Notes: generated from the letters alone by a model not told the origin. 10,925 bases of DNA from JANPPS01 sp964242575 (GCA_964242575.1 CAXTCN010000149.1:1-10925), one strand, 5' to 3'. Numbered from the stretch's first letter, positions 1 through 7,919 are shown. Translations and numbers: made by a program.

Positions 1-74
1 TGGTGGACGATTGGACGGTGTACGACGAGATGACGCTGCTGGTGCAGGTCAAGCTCGGCGCGCTGGCGGCCTGA
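1..74 (+). CDS. 3' end of an unidentified gene (partial)
   Basis: Reading from base 3 gives 23 codons ending in TGA at 72-74; the protein ends WTVYDEMTLLVQVKLGALAA. The fragment is too short to assign to a family. It runs plus-strand and therefore converges on the aapM stop at 131, with only 56 bases between the two stops. The residue mix (hydrophobic-acidic alternation, alanine-rich tail) looks like real protein, whereas the reverse-strand reading of the same bases is rich in Ser and Thr, as expected of a shadow frame. Its presence shows that no aapP gene follows aapM directly. Function unknown. Confidence 0.55.
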   Translation, partial: VDDWTVYDEMTLLVQVKLGALAA

Positions 75-130
75 CCCGGCGGCAAAGGGGAGAGGTCCAT
101 GGGCAGGCTCCTGCTGTGGCCAAGCAAGGG

Positions 131-1180
131 TCAGGGCGCAGCATGGCGCGGGTCCCGCAGGCGCCGTTCCAGCGTTGACCCAATCAGCGACATCGCCAGG
201 CAACACACGAAAAACAACGCTGCCGCAAACGCATACCCTTCGTTCGCCAAGCCAAGCCACGACGGGTCCTTGAGCGATTGGTTGACCACGCCCATCAGGT
301 CGAACAGCCCGACGATGGACACGAGCGTCGTGTCTTTGAACAGGTCAACGGCCACGTTCACCATGCCGGGCAAGGCGACGCGCATGGCCTGAGGCAGCAC
401 AACCGTCGCGTTGGCCTGCAACGGGTGCAGGCCCAGCGCCTTCGCCGCCTCGTACTGGCCGGGCGCCACGCCTTGCAGCCCGCCGCGCACCACTTCCGCC
501 ATGTAGGCCGCCGTGAACAGCGTCAGCACCACAAGCGCCCGCACCAGGTTGTCCACCGTGACGCCGCCGGGCAGCACCATGGGCAGCAGCACCAGCCCCA
601 TGAACAGCACGCCCAGCAACGGCACCCCGCGCCAGAACTCGATCAGCAGGGTGCAAAGCCCGCGCACGAACGGCAGCGTGGACCGGCGCCCGAACGCCAG
701 CGCGATGCCAAGCGGCACCGCGCCCGCCACCGCCACGAAGCACAGCACGGCGTTCAGCATCAGCCCGCCCCAGCTCGACGTCGGCACCGGGGCAAGCCCG
801 GCTGCGCCGCCCACCAGCAGCAGGCCGGCCGCCGCGGGCGCCACGCCGAGCAGCAGCACGAACCATGCCGCCCGGCGGCGCCGTGCGAACAGGCAGCCCA
901 GCAGCGCCGCCAACACCAGCGCCGCCGCGAAGTCCACCCGCCATTGCTCCGCCGCCGGGTAGCCGCCGTACAGGAACAAGCCCATCCGCGCCCTGATGAA
1001 CGCCCAGCACGCCCCGTCCGCCGCGCAGCCGCCGCGGTTGGCGGCGACCCATGTCGCGCCCCAAACGCCCCAGCGCCACAGCAGCGGCAAGGCCCAACCC
1101 AGCACCGCCAGGATGCCCACCGTCAGCACAACCGTTGCGGGCGTGCCGAACAACGTGCGGAGCAGCGCGCGGACTCTCAC
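131..1180 (-). CDS. aapM: General L-amino-acid ABC transporter, inner-membrane permease AapM
   Basis: Second permease subunit of an Aap/Bzt-type polar amino-acid importer (HisM/GlnP-like permease family), 349 residues, acting in the inner membrane with AapQ. An N-terminal membrane segment lies at about residues 14-35. A family-typical loop with the WAFIRARMGLFLYGGYP stretch is at about 59-75. Further membrane segments lie near 84-128 and 140-163, and the C-terminal transport core runs from about 175 to 335. The EAA loop that docks the ATPase is at about 244-270 (EAAKALGLHPLQANATVVLP), followed by the usual KDTTLVSIVGLFDL stretch. The start is GTG at 1180, overlapping the aapQ stop by four bases (GTGA), so the two are translationally coupled. 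The usual downstream ATPase gene aapP is missing. Family assignment is firm; the exact substrate range is inferred from the family. Confidence 0.93.
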   Translation of the reverse strand: MRVRALLRTLFGTPATVVLTVGILAVLGWALPLLWRWGVWGATWVAANRGGCAADGACWAFIRARMGLFLYGGYPAAEQWRVDFAAALVLAALLGCLFARRRRAAWFVLLLGVAPAAAGLLLVGGAAGLAPVPTSSWGGLMLNAVLCFVAVAGAVPLGIALAFGRRSTLPFVRGLCTLLIEFWRGVPLLGVLFMGLVLLPMVLPGGVTVDNLVRALVVLTLFTAAYMAEVVRGGLQGVAPGQYEAAKALGLHPLQANATVVLPQAMRVALPGMVNVAVDLFKDTTLVSIVGLFDLMGVVNQSLKDPSWLGLANEGYAFAAALFFVCCLAMSLIGSTLERRLRDPRHAAP

Positions 1181-2304
1181 CGCGTATGCAGTTGCAGCCG
1201 GCGGTCCCAGCGAGCCATCAGCGCCGAAATCCCAAGATTGAGCGCCAGGAACACCCCCAGCACCAGGCTCATCGCCTCAATGGCCCGGCCAGACTGGTTC
1301 AGCACGGTGCGGGCAAAGATTTGCAGGATTTCCGGGTAGGCGATGGCTGCCCCGAGCGTCGTGGACTTTATGACGTTGAGGTAGTGGCTGGTCATGGGTG
1401 GGACCAGGGTGCGGAGCGCCTGCGGCAGCACCACAAGGCGCATCGTGCGCCCGGACGAAAGGCCAAGGCTGCGCGCCGCCTCCCGCTGCCCGCGCCCGAC
1501 CGCGCCGATGGAGGCGCGGATGTTCTCCGACACGAAGGCCGCCGTGTAGATGCCGATGCCCGCCGCGAGCGCCAAAAGCTCGGGCGGAAGCCGCCAGCCG
1601 CTGGTGAAGTTGAAGCCCCGGAGCGCCGGGGCATCCCACCCGGTGCCCAGGGCGGCCACAGCCGTTGCGGCCACGATGGGGCCGAGCGCCGTCAGCAGCA
1701 GCGGGACGCGGGGCATGGCGCGGGGCAGGACGAACGCGGCTGCGGCGCCGGCGGCGAGCAGCCACCCGAACGCGGGCGAAGTCGGCGCAGGAAGGAACAG
1801 CCCGCGGACGTTCAGGAACGCCGATGCGCCCACCGACAGGCTGGCCCGCGGGGCCGGCAGCGCCTGCAGCAGCGCGACGTACCAAAACACGACCTGCAGC
1901 AGTTGCGGCGTGTTGCGGACCAGCTCGACCACCGCCCGCGCCGTCCAGGCCGCAAGCGGGTTGGCCGACAGCCGCATGAGCGCCAGGCCGAGGCCCATCC
2001 CTGTCGCCAGCAGGATCGCAAGCGCGGCTGCCAAAAGGGTGTTGAGGCCCGATACCCAGAGCGCGCGCGCATAGGTGTCGGCAGGAGACCATGATGCGAG
2101 GCGGAACGGGATGTCGAAGCCGGCAGGGTTCAGCAGGAAGCCGAAGTCCACGTTGATGTTGCGCCGGGCCAGGTTTTCGCTCGCGTTATGCCCGGCCCAG
2201 AGGATGGCGCAGACCACGGCTCCGGCCGCCAGCGCCTGGAGCAGCACTGCCTTCGCTGACGGGCCGCGTCCGCGCGGAGGCGGACGGGCGCCCCCGTCGG
2301 GCAC
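1177..2304 (-). CDS. aapQ: General L-amino-acid ABC transporter, inner-membrane permease AapQ
   Basis: First permease subunit of the Aap/Bzt-type amino-acid importer, partner of AapM. After an N-terminal membrane segment comes the family's periplasmic stretch (NLARRNINVDFGFLLNPAGF). A transport core follows with RNTPQLLQVVFWYVALLQALP and an EAA ATPase-docking loop at about residues 275-298 (EAARSLGLSSGRTMRLVVLP). The start is uncertain. An in-frame ATG at 2349 would give 390 residues but lies inside aapJ. The 15 extra codons use CCA, GCA, CTA, GCT and GTT, unlike the rest of the gene, and no Shine-Dalgarno is seen. I prefer GTG at 2304, two bases after the aapJ stop, giving 375 residues. That start also lacks a clear ribosome site, so translation probably depends on coupling to aapJ. 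The 3' end overlaps aapM by four bases. Confidence 0.92.
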   Translation of the reverse strand: MPDGGARPPPRGRGPSAKAVLLQALAAGAVVCAILWAGHNASENLARRNINVDFGFLLNPAGFDIPFRLASWSPADTYARALWVSGLNTLLAAALAILLATGMGLGLALMRLSANPLAAWTARAVVELVRNTPQLLQVVFWYVALLQALPAPRASLSVGASAFLNVRGLFLPAPTSPAFGWLLAAGAAAAFVLPRAMPRVPLLLTALGPIVAATAVAALGTGWDAPALRGFNFTSGWRLPPELLALAAGIGIYTAAFVSENIRASIGAVGRGQREAARSLGLSSGRTMRLVVLPQALRTLVPPMTSHYLNVIKSTTLGAAIAYPEILQIFARTVLNQSGRAIEAMSLVLGVFLALNLGISALMARWDRRLQLHTR

Positions 2305-2306
2305 CG

Positions 2307-3359
2307 TCAGCGGAACGGCAGCGCGTAGTGCAGGCCGCCCTGGTTCCATAGCTTGTTCTGCCCGCGCGCCAGGTCGAGCGCCTTGGGGCCGAAGAACTCG
2401 TCATACAGCTCCCCGTAGTTGCCGACTGCCTTGACGGCCCGCAGCATCCAATCGTTGTCCAAGCCAAGCAGCGCGCCGAAGCCGCCTTCGGCCCCAAGCA
2501 GGCGCTTGACGGCCGGGTCGGTGGAGGTGGCGCGCATCTGGTCGGCGTTCGCCTTGGTGACGCCCAGCTCCTCGGCTGTCTTGAGGCCGGCGTCGAGCCA
2601 GAACAGGATGTTGCGCCACGTCACGTCGCCGGAGCGGGAGTGGATGCCCAGCGGCTCCTTGCTGATGACGCCTTCCAGCACGACCCAGTCCGCCGGGGCT
2701 TTCAGGGTGGAGCGCACGGCGGCGAGGCTGCCCGTGTCGTCGGTGTAGCCGTCGCACCGCCCGGCCTCCATCGCCGCCGTCGCCTCGTCGGACTTCTCGA
2801 ACAGGAGGGTGCCGATCTTGGCGCCGCTGGAGCGGGCGAAGTCGGCGATGTTCAGCTCAAGCGTCGCGCCCGTCAGCGTGCAGATCGTGGCGCCGCTCAG
2901 CTCGGTGATCTTGCCGACGCCCAGCTTCTTGGACACCAGGAAGCCCTGGCCGGCATAGAAGTTGATGGCCACCTGGTCGAGGCGAAGCTGGACGCTGCGC
3001 GTGAAGGTGAGCGTGCTGTCCCGGATCAGCACGTCGATCTCGCCAGCTTGCAAAATGGTGAACCGGGCGGGGGTCGTGGTCGGGACATAGCGGACCTTGG
3101 CCGGGTCGCGCAGCAGGGCGGCGGCGATGGCCTGGCAGTAGGCGACGTCGAAACCCTTCCAGGCGCCGGCGCTGTCCTGGAACGCGAACCCAGGGATGCC
3201 CGTGTCAACGCCGCAGGCCAACGCGCCGCGCTTGATGATCCCGTCCACCGTCGGGCCTGGGATCGGGATGGCCGTTTGCGCCTGCGCGGTCCCAGCGGCC
3301 ACGATCCCGCTGGCGAGCAGGGCAGCGGACAAGCCGCGCCGCATCCATCCAAAATCCAT
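2307..3359 (-). CDS. aapJ: General L-amino-acid ABC transporter, periplasmic binding protein AapJ
   Basis: Periplasmic solute-binding protein (SBP family 3) that would deliver polar L-amino acids to AapQM, 350 residues. A Sec signal peptide covers about residues 1-27, with two arginines, a hydrophobic core and the cleavage motif AQA. The mature domain has the family stretches LACGVDTGIPGFAFQD, KGFDVAYCQAIAAALL, the ligand-contacting segment VLIRDSTLTFTRS and DGYTDDTGSLAAVRS. It ends QNKLWNQGGLHYALPFR, typical of AapJ. ATG 3359 is chosen because GGGAG lies nine bases upstream and the signal peptide then starts normally. An in-frame ATG at 3392 would add 11 charged residues before the signal and has no ribosome site. 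It sits 92 bases downstream of the family 5 binding protein on the same strand and just before aapQ, so it belongs to the long minus-strand operon. Confidence 0.94.
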   Translation of the reverse strand: MDFGWMRRGLSAALLASGIVAAGTAQAQTAIPIPGPTVDGIIKRGALACGVDTGIPGFAFQDSAGAWKGFDVAYCQAIAAALLRDPAKVRYVPTTTPARFTILQAGEIDVLIRDSTLTFTRSVQLRLDQVAINFYAGQGFLVSKKLGVGKITELSGATICTLTGATLELNIADFARSSGAKIGTLLFEKSDEATAAMEAGRCDGYTDDTGSLAAVRSTLKAPADWVVLEGVISKEPLGIHSRSGDVTWRNILFWLDAGLKTAEELGVTKANADQMRATSTDPAVKRLLGAEGGFGALLGLDNDWMLRAVKAVGNYGELYDEFFGPKALDLARGQNKLWNQGGLHYALPFR

Positions 3360-3451
3360 CGCTGCCTGCTCCCGGTCGTGCGGGGCGATCATCCCGGCAG
3401 GGCTGCGTTGCGGTCCAGCACTGGTTTAAAGCCGCGCCGCCGCCGGCCCGG

Positions 3452-5029
3452 TCACGCCTTCCGCAAACCCCAGAACAGCGGCGCGGTGGCCGGCACGACA
3501 TCCCGCAGCGCCGTGCGGTACAAGGTCGGCTGCTTGATCTGGCCGAGGGGGACGTATGGCACGTCGCCGAACGCCTCCTGCTCCATCTCGGCCGCGAGCT
3601 TGCGTTCGGCGGCCAAGTCCGGGGCGGTGAACCAGGCCGTGCGGAGCGCCTCCATCCTCTCGCTGCTGTACCAGCCGGGCCAACCGGCCCGCCCGTTGCC
3701 GCGCAACGCCAAGTGGGAGGCCGGGCTGGCGAACTCGGGCGCCACGGCCGTGGTGTGGAAGATGTTCCAGCCCCCTTCTTCCGGCGGCTTCTGCGACGCG
3801 CGCCGGGCCACCACCGACCCCCAATCGGTGGAAACCAGCTCCACCTGCATGCCGATCCGCTGCAACAGGTCCGCCGTCACGGCGCCGAGCGGGGACAGGT
3901 TCGCGTTGTCGGCGGGCGAAATGATGACGGCCTTGCGCCCGTCGTAGCTGCTGGCTTTCAGGAGCTTGCGCGCTGCATCCAGGCTGCCATCCATGGCAGC
4001 GGACCCGGCGCCCGTCGAAAGCGGCGTGCCGCACGGGAAGAACGCCTTGCAGATGCTGTAGCGGGCGGGGTCGCCCACCATCGCCTGCATGTAGTCCGCC
4101 TGGTTCACTGCGTGCAGCACCGCCCGGCGCACCGCCACGTCGTCGAATGGCGGATGCAGGCTGTTGAAGCGCAGCAGCACATAGGTGCCAACCGGGTCCA
4201 GGGTGGACACCTTGAGATCCGTCCGCTTGGTTATCAACGGCAGCAGGTCCGCCGATGGCTGCTCCAGCCAATCCATGCTGCCCGTCTGCATCGCGGCCAT
4301 CGCGGTCGCGGCGTCCGGGACCGTGTGCCACTCGACCCGCGCCACGTGCGCCGCCTTGCCGCCCGCCATGCCGTCCGGCGGCTCGTTGCGGGGCGCGTAG
4401 CCGTCGAACCGGGCATAGGCCGCCACGTTGCCCTGCACCCACTCATTTGCCAGGAAGCGGAACGGGCCGGAGCCGAGGGCCTCCTTGATCTGCTGGGATG
4501 GGTCGGTGCGGGCCAGGCGCTCGGGCATCATGAAAGGCACCGGGCTGGACAGCTTGCCGAGCGCCGCCACCAGCAACGGGAACGGCGCTTTCAGGCGGAA
4601 GCGCAGCGTGTGGTCGTCGGGCGCCGCAAGCTCGTCTGTTTGCGCCATTAGGGTTTGGCCGAACCCGTCCCGCGCCGCCCAGCGCCTGATGCTCGCCACG
4701 CAGTCCCGCGCCAGCACCGGCGCGCCGTCATGGAAGCGCAGGCCGTCGCGCAGGCGTATGGTCCAGGTCAGCCCCTCGTCGCTGACCTCGTGCCCCTCGG
4801 CCATTTGCGGGCGCACCTGGAACGCCCCGTCGGTGGCGTAAAGGGTGTCGAACACCATGTAGCCGTGGTTGCGGACGACGTAGGCCGTGGTCCAAACCGG
4901 GTCGAGCGCCGATAGGTCCGCGTGCGGGATGAAGCGCACCGTGCCGGCGCCGCCTTGCGCCAGGGCAGGGCGGGCCAGGGCGCCTGCGGCAAGGCCGCCG
5001 AGCGTGGCGCGGCGGGTCAGGGCTGTCAT
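3452..5029 (-). CDS. Extracytoplasmic family 5 solute-binding protein (dipeptide/oligopeptide/nickel type), Tat-type signal
   Basis: Periplasmic binding protein of the SBP_bac_5 (DppA/OppA-like) family, 525 residues, the normal length. Residues 1-24 form a signal peptide with the twin-arginine-like motif TRRATL at 5-10 and the cleavage site ALA before Q25. The family signature LTWTIRLRDGLRFHDGAP is at about 87-104. The C-terminal lobe ends DVPYVPLGQIKQPTLYRTAL and a FWGLRKA tail, as in this family. ATG 5029 has AAGGAG six bases upstream and overlaps the stop of the M81 peptidase gene by four bases (ATGA), so the two proteins are made together. Unusually, no DppBCDF-type permease or ATPase genes accompany it; the next genes are the Aap components. 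The ligand is likely a peptide or amide that is then a substrate of the linked hydrolase, but this is inference. Confidence 0.92.
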   Translation of the reverse strand: MTALTRRATLGGLAAGALARPALAQGGAGTVRFIPHADLSALDPVWTTAYVVRNHGYMVFDTLYATDGAFQVRPQMAEGHEVSDEGLTWTIRLRDGLRFHDGAPVLARDCVASIRRWAARDGFGQTLMAQTDELAAPDDHTLRFRLKAPFPLLVAALGKLSSPVPFMMPERLARTDPSQQIKEALGSGPFRFLANEWVQGNVAAYARFDGYAPRNEPPDGMAGGKAAHVARVEWHTVPDAATAMAAMQTGSMDWLEQPSADLLPLITKRTDLKVSTLDPVGTYVLLRFNSLHPPFDDVAVRRAVLHAVNQADYMQAMVGDPARYSICKAFFPCGTPLSTGAGSAAMDGSLDAARKLLKASSYDGRKAVIISPADNANLSPLGAVTADLLQRIGMQVELVSTDWGSVVARRASQKPPEEGGWNIFHTTAVAPEFASPASHLALRGNGRAGWPGWYSSERMEALRTAWFTAPDLAAERKLAAEMEQEAFGDVPYVPLGQIKQPTLYRTALRDVVPATAPLFWGLRKA

Positions 5030-6507
5030 GGGTTGCTCCTTGGGGCCGCGGCGAACGGGTCGGCGTCCCGCGGCCAGAACGGCGTTGTGCGCTTCGTGTA
5101 GGGGATGGCGGCGTAGTCGAAGCTGAGCGCACCGGGGCCGGACACGTAGCGGATGGCCCGCGCAATGGGGGCGAACGCCGCCTGGAAGTGCTGCGAGGAC
5201 TTCACGACCACCAGCGCCTTGTCGTGCAGCACGAGGCCCAGCCCGGTGAAGGCGTCCGGCGCGAAGGTTTGCTGGCGCTTGCTGGTCAGCACGAGGTCCA
5301 CCCTGCCCGCGGACACCCAGGCGCTGCACCCAAGCTCCGAGCGCCCGCCGCTCAGCCCGGCCTGCGAGTGCCCGTCCATGACCCGGCGCACCGTGACAAT
5401 GAGGTCCACCGGGTCCCCGGATGCCGGGCCGCACTTGCCGCCGATGCGGAGGGGGAAGGCGGCGCCCTCGCCAGCCTCGGCACAGAACTGCACGGCCTGC
5501 GGGTCCCAGAAGCAGCCGAGCACGGCGTCGGCAATCCCGCGGTCCAGCACCCGGCGCAGCACGGCGGTGTTGTCGGATGGGGCGCCGCCCCCGGCGTTGT
5601 CGGACGCATCGGCCAGCACGAGCGGGCCGCCCCCGCCGGCTGCCGCCGCATCCAGGCCCGCGTCTATGGTGTCTAGCCGCGCGCTGGCCTCCTCCCGCAT
5701 GTCCCACAGCTCCCGCCCCAGGCGTTCCGCCAGCGCCTCGGCCTTGGCCATGTCGCCATCCGCCACCACCAGCATCTTGGCGCCGACATCCGCCACATCC
5801 GCCCAGGGGAAGCCATGGCCGAACGACACGGACAGGATGCCGTCATGGCCTTCCAGCGCCGCCATGCGGTCCACGAAGCCGCGCACGGGCTGCTGCGTGG
5901 GACGGAAGGTGCCGGTCATGCGGCAGTCGTAGTATGCCACCACCGGACGGACCCGGCCTGCCGCCGCGTCCATGCAGATGCGGTAAAGCTCCGGCGCGCG
6001 GTCGCCGATGTCGGTGTGCGGGTACTCCTTGAACAGCACGATGGCGTCCGCGCTGGCCCGCATCAGCTCCGTCAGGTGGCAATGGAGGTCAAGCTCGATG
6101 CCCACCGTGACGGACGGCCCAGCGACGGCGCGCACACGGGCCAGCGTGTCGCCCTCGCAATCGTCGTAGCCGTGCGCGGCCATGGCGCCGTGCATGAACA
6201 GCAGCACGGCATCCACGGGCATGGCGGCGCGCAGGTCATCCAAGAGGGTATCGCGCAGTTCCTCATAGACGTGTTGCAGGGTAGTCCCGGCAGGCTGGGC
6301 GAAGGTGCACAGGCTTTCCAACACCGTATGCCCGTCCGCCTCGCCCAGTTGGCGCCAGGCGATCAGCGGGATGTTGGCGATGGTGACGGGCTGCCGGCTG
6401 GCGTCGTGGCGGTACCATTCGCGCCCGCTGGTGAAGGCGGAGCGCCCGGTCGGGATGGGCGAGAACGTATTGGTCTCGGTCGCCAAGGTGGCCATGAAGA
6501 TCTTCAC
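5026..6507 (-). CDS. M81 family metallopeptidase, microcystinase C (MlrC)-like
   Basis: Predicted zinc-dependent cytoplasmic amidohydrolase of family M81, 493 residues, full length. The family is named for MlrC, which acts on linearised microcystin, but most members sit in unrelated bacteria and have unknown substrates. Visible family features are KIFMATLATETNTFSPIPTG at 2-21, FMHGAM at 104-109, DLHCHLT at 140-146 (D140, H142 and H144 are likely metal ligands), EYPHTD at 161-166 (H164 a likely ligand), DASDNAGGGAPSDNT in the C-terminal MlrC domain at 300-314, and KSSQHF at 436-441. The start is GTG 6507, with AGGAG eight bases upstream and an N-terminus matching the family; the ATG at 6495 would trim it. 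It is the first gene of the minus-strand operon and overlaps the binding-protein gene by four bases. No signal peptide is seen, so the substrate would be cleaved after import. Confidence 0.93.
   Translation of the reverse strand: MKIFMATLATETNTFSPIPTGRSAFTSGREWYRHDASRQPVTIANIPLIAWRQLGEADGHTVLESLCTFAQPAGTTLQHVYEELRDTLLDDLRAAMPVDAVLLFMHGAMAAHGYDDCEGDTLARVRAVAGPSVTVGIELDLHCHLTELMRASADAIVLFKEYPHTDIGDRAPELYRICMDAAAGRVRPVVAYYDCRMTGTFRPTQQPVRGFVDRMAALEGHDGILSVSFGHGFPWADVADVGAKMLVVADGDMAKAEALAERLGRELWDMREEASARLDTIDAGLDAAAAGGGGPLVLADASDNAGGGAPSDNTAVLRRVLDRGIADAVLGCFWDPQAVQFCAEAGEGAAFPLRIGGKCGPASGDPVDLIVTVRRVMDGHSQAGLSGGRSELGCSAWVSAGRVDLVLTSKRQQTFAPDAFTGLGLVLHDKALVVVKSSQHFQAAFAPIARAIRYVSGPGALSFDYAAIPYTKRTTPFWPRDADPFAAAPRSNP
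5036..5041 (-). promoter_or_regulatory. Ribosome binding site of the family 5 binding protein
   Basis: AAGGAG on the minus strand with a six-base spacer to ATG 5029. It fixes the start of the binding protein and excludes the long in-frame extension up to 5707, which lies wholly within the M81 peptidase gene. Confidence 0.8.
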
Positions 6508-6714
6508 GCTGGCTTCTCCTGGAACGGGCGCTTGCCGGTTTGGCTCCGGGCGTCAGCATTACCCCCAGGCCTTCGGGGGGCAAGGCGCTACGACTGAGGC
6601 AGTGCGTCACGCGACCCAGCTCCGTCGAGAGAGCGTAAAGGCGGAGGAGTGCCCTGTGCCTCGGCTGCGACATGGCGCTATCAAGAGGCTCCGAACCGCA
6701 ACGAGGCCGCATCC
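6508..6714. promoter_or_regulatory. Divergent intergenic region between the M81 operon and the aminotransferase operon
   Basis: These 207 bases must hold the promoters of both divergent arms. I find no convincing sigma-70 boxes. A short pair of overlapping inverted repeats lies at 6562-6586 and is described separately. An in-frame GTG at 6649 for the aminotransferase has GGAGGA directly abutting it, too close to work as a ribosome site. No protein-coding gene is supported here. No regulator gene adjoins this region, so the controlling factor is unknown. Confidence 0.55.
6562..6586. repeat. Overlapping short inverted repeats in the divergent region
   Basis: CCCCC at 6562-6566 can pair with GGGGG within 6575-6580, enclosing the palindrome AGGCCT. 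GCCTT at 6569-6573 can pair with AAGGC at 6582-6586. The two stems share bases and are mutually exclusive. There is no T-run on either side, so a simple terminator is unlikely; an operator or leader structure is possible. The arms are only five bases long, and in GC-rich DNA this can arise by chance. Confidence 0.3.
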
Positions 6715-7899
6715 ATGCTGCACAACCACCCCGCCCAGACGCCGACGGCCCGGCTGCGCCCGCAGGTGCAGGACTTGGTGTCGGAGAACATCGCCACGCT
6801 CGCCACCCAGGCCGGGCCGCTGGAAGGGGTCATCCCGCTCTGGTACGGCGAGGGGGACCTGCCGACGCCGCCGTTCATCCGCGACGCGGCGAAACAGGCG
6901 CTGGACGCTGGACGGACCTACTATGTGCCGGACATGCGCGGCAACGCGGAGCTGGTGCAGGCGCTCAGCGCCTACCAAACCCGGCTCTATGGCCAGCGCA
7001 TCGGCGCCGACCGCAGCACCGTGCAGCCCGGCGGCATGCAGGCCATGCTGGTGGCGCTGGAGCTGGTGTGCGACCTTGGCACCAACGTCGTGTACCTGGA
7101 GCCGCAATGGCCCAACAGCCACAACTGCATCCACTTGGTGGGCGGGGAGCCGCGCCCGGTGGCGATGCGCCTCGACGACGCTGGCTGGCACCTGGACCTC
7201 GACCGGCTGTTCGCACGGTGCGACGCGCGCACGCGGGCCATCCTGTTCTCGTCCCCCGCCAACCCGACGGGATGGACCGCCAGCCGCGCCGAGCTGCAGG
7301 CGCTGCTGGAGTTCTCGCGGAGCCGCGGCATCTGGATCATCGCCGACGAGGTGTACGCGCGGCTGTTCTGGGCGGCGGACGCCGCGCCGTCCATGCTGGA
7401 GATCGCCGGGCCGGAGGACCTGGTGCTGTGCGTGAACTCGTTCTCCAAGGCCTGGGCCATGACCGGGTTCCGCGTGGGCTGGCTCACCCACCCGGCCTCC
7501 GTGTCGGCGCGGGTCTCGGCGCTGACGCAGTACATGAGCTCCGGCACCGCGGACTTCATACAGGTGGCGGCGGCGGCGGCGCTGGACGGGGGCGAGGCGT
7601 TCGCCGCCGCCATGCGGGACCGCTGCTACGCCGGGCTGGCGCTGGCATACGAGCGGCTGGGACAGAACCCGTTGTTCAAGCTGCCGCCCATGCCGGAGGG
7701 CGGCATGTACGCGTTCTTCACCGTGGACGGCTGGGACGACAGCCGGGCCGCCTGCGTGGACGTGTTGCGGCGGGCGCAAGTGGGCCTGGCGCCGGGCGCG
7801 CTGTTCGGCGAGACCGCGAGGGCGCACCTGCGCATGTGCATCGCCCGCGACCCGGCGCAGCTCGCCACCGCGCTTGACCGGCTTGCGGCGCTCGCTTGA
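6715..7899 (+). CDS. Class I/II pyridoxal-phosphate aminotransferase (AspC-like fold type I)
   Basis: PLP-dependent aminotransferase of fold type I, 394 residues, cytoplasmic; it would move an amino group from an amino acid to a 2-oxo acid. Diagnostic sites are all present: NPTG at 183-186, the DEVY motif with PLP-ring partner D211 and Y214, the Schiff-base lysine K245 in SFSKAWAMTGFRVGW, and the C-terminal carboxylate-binding arginine R373 in HLRMCIAR. ATG 6715 is chosen because GAGG lies eight bases upstream; the in-frame GTG at 6649 would add 22 unusual residues and has a badly spaced ribosome site. It is followed after 20 bases by the M20 deacylase gene, so the two probably form one operon divergent from the M81 operon. 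The substrate cannot be decided from sequence; aspartate, aromatic, arginine-pyruvate and related activities all occur in this group. Confidence 0.93.
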   Translation: MLHNHPAQTPTARLRPQVQDLVSENIATLATQAGPLEGVIPLWYGEGDLPTPPFIRDAAKQALDAGRTYYVPDMRGNAELVQALSAYQTRLYGQRIGADRSTVQPGGMQAMLVALELVCDLGTNVVYLEPQWPNSHNCIHLVGGEPRPVAMRLDDAGWHLDLDRLFARCDARTRAILFSSPANPTGWTASRAELQALLEFSRSRGIWIIADEVYARLFWAADAAPSMLEIAGPEDLVLCVNSFSKAWAMTGFRVGWLTHPASVSARVSALTQYMSSGTADFIQVAAAAALDGGEAFAAAMRDRCYAGLALAYERLGQNPLFKLPPMPEGGMYAFFTVDGWDDSRAACVDVLRRAQVGLAPGALFGETARAHLRMCIARDPAQLATALDRLAALA

Positions 7900-7907
7900 C
7901 GCTGCCC

Positions 7908-7913
7908 GGGGAG
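7908..7913 (+). promoter_or_regulatory. Ribosome binding site of the M20 deacylase
   Basis: GGGGAG six bases before ATG 7920. It decides the start in favour of ATG 7920 over the in-frame TTG at 7896, which overlaps the aminotransferase stop. Confidence 0.8.
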
Positions 7914-7919
7914 CATACA

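Noticed and set aside
1..100. Minus-strand ATG at 100 with AGGAG upstream, possible start of aapP
   Set aside because: The translation is Ser/Thr/Pro-rich and bears no resemblance to an ABC ATPase N-terminus; the plus-strand reading looks like real protein.
103..114. GCAGG-CT-CCTGC inverted repeat between the convergent gene ends, possible terminator
   Set aside because: A two-base loop and no T-run on either strand; not convincing as an intrinsic terminator.
278..1339. Long plus-strand open frame opposite aapM
   Set aside because: His/Gln/Arg/Pro-rich low-complexity translation typical of the antisense frame of a GC-rich gene; no domain, no ribosome site.
2640..3947. 435-codon plus-strand open frame across aapJ and the binding protein
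   Set aside because: Antisense shadow spanning two firmly identified genes and their spacer.
5030..5707. In-frame extension of the family 5 binding protein to a 751-residue protein
   Set aside because: The extra 226 codons lie within the M81 peptidase gene in another frame, and the good ribosome site, signal peptide and ATGA overlap all fix the start at 5029.
6649..6714. GTG 6649 as aminotransferase start
   Set aside because: GGAGGA abuts the GTG directly, and the added residues do not resemble an aminotransferase N-terminus; ATG 6715 has a properly spaced GAGG.
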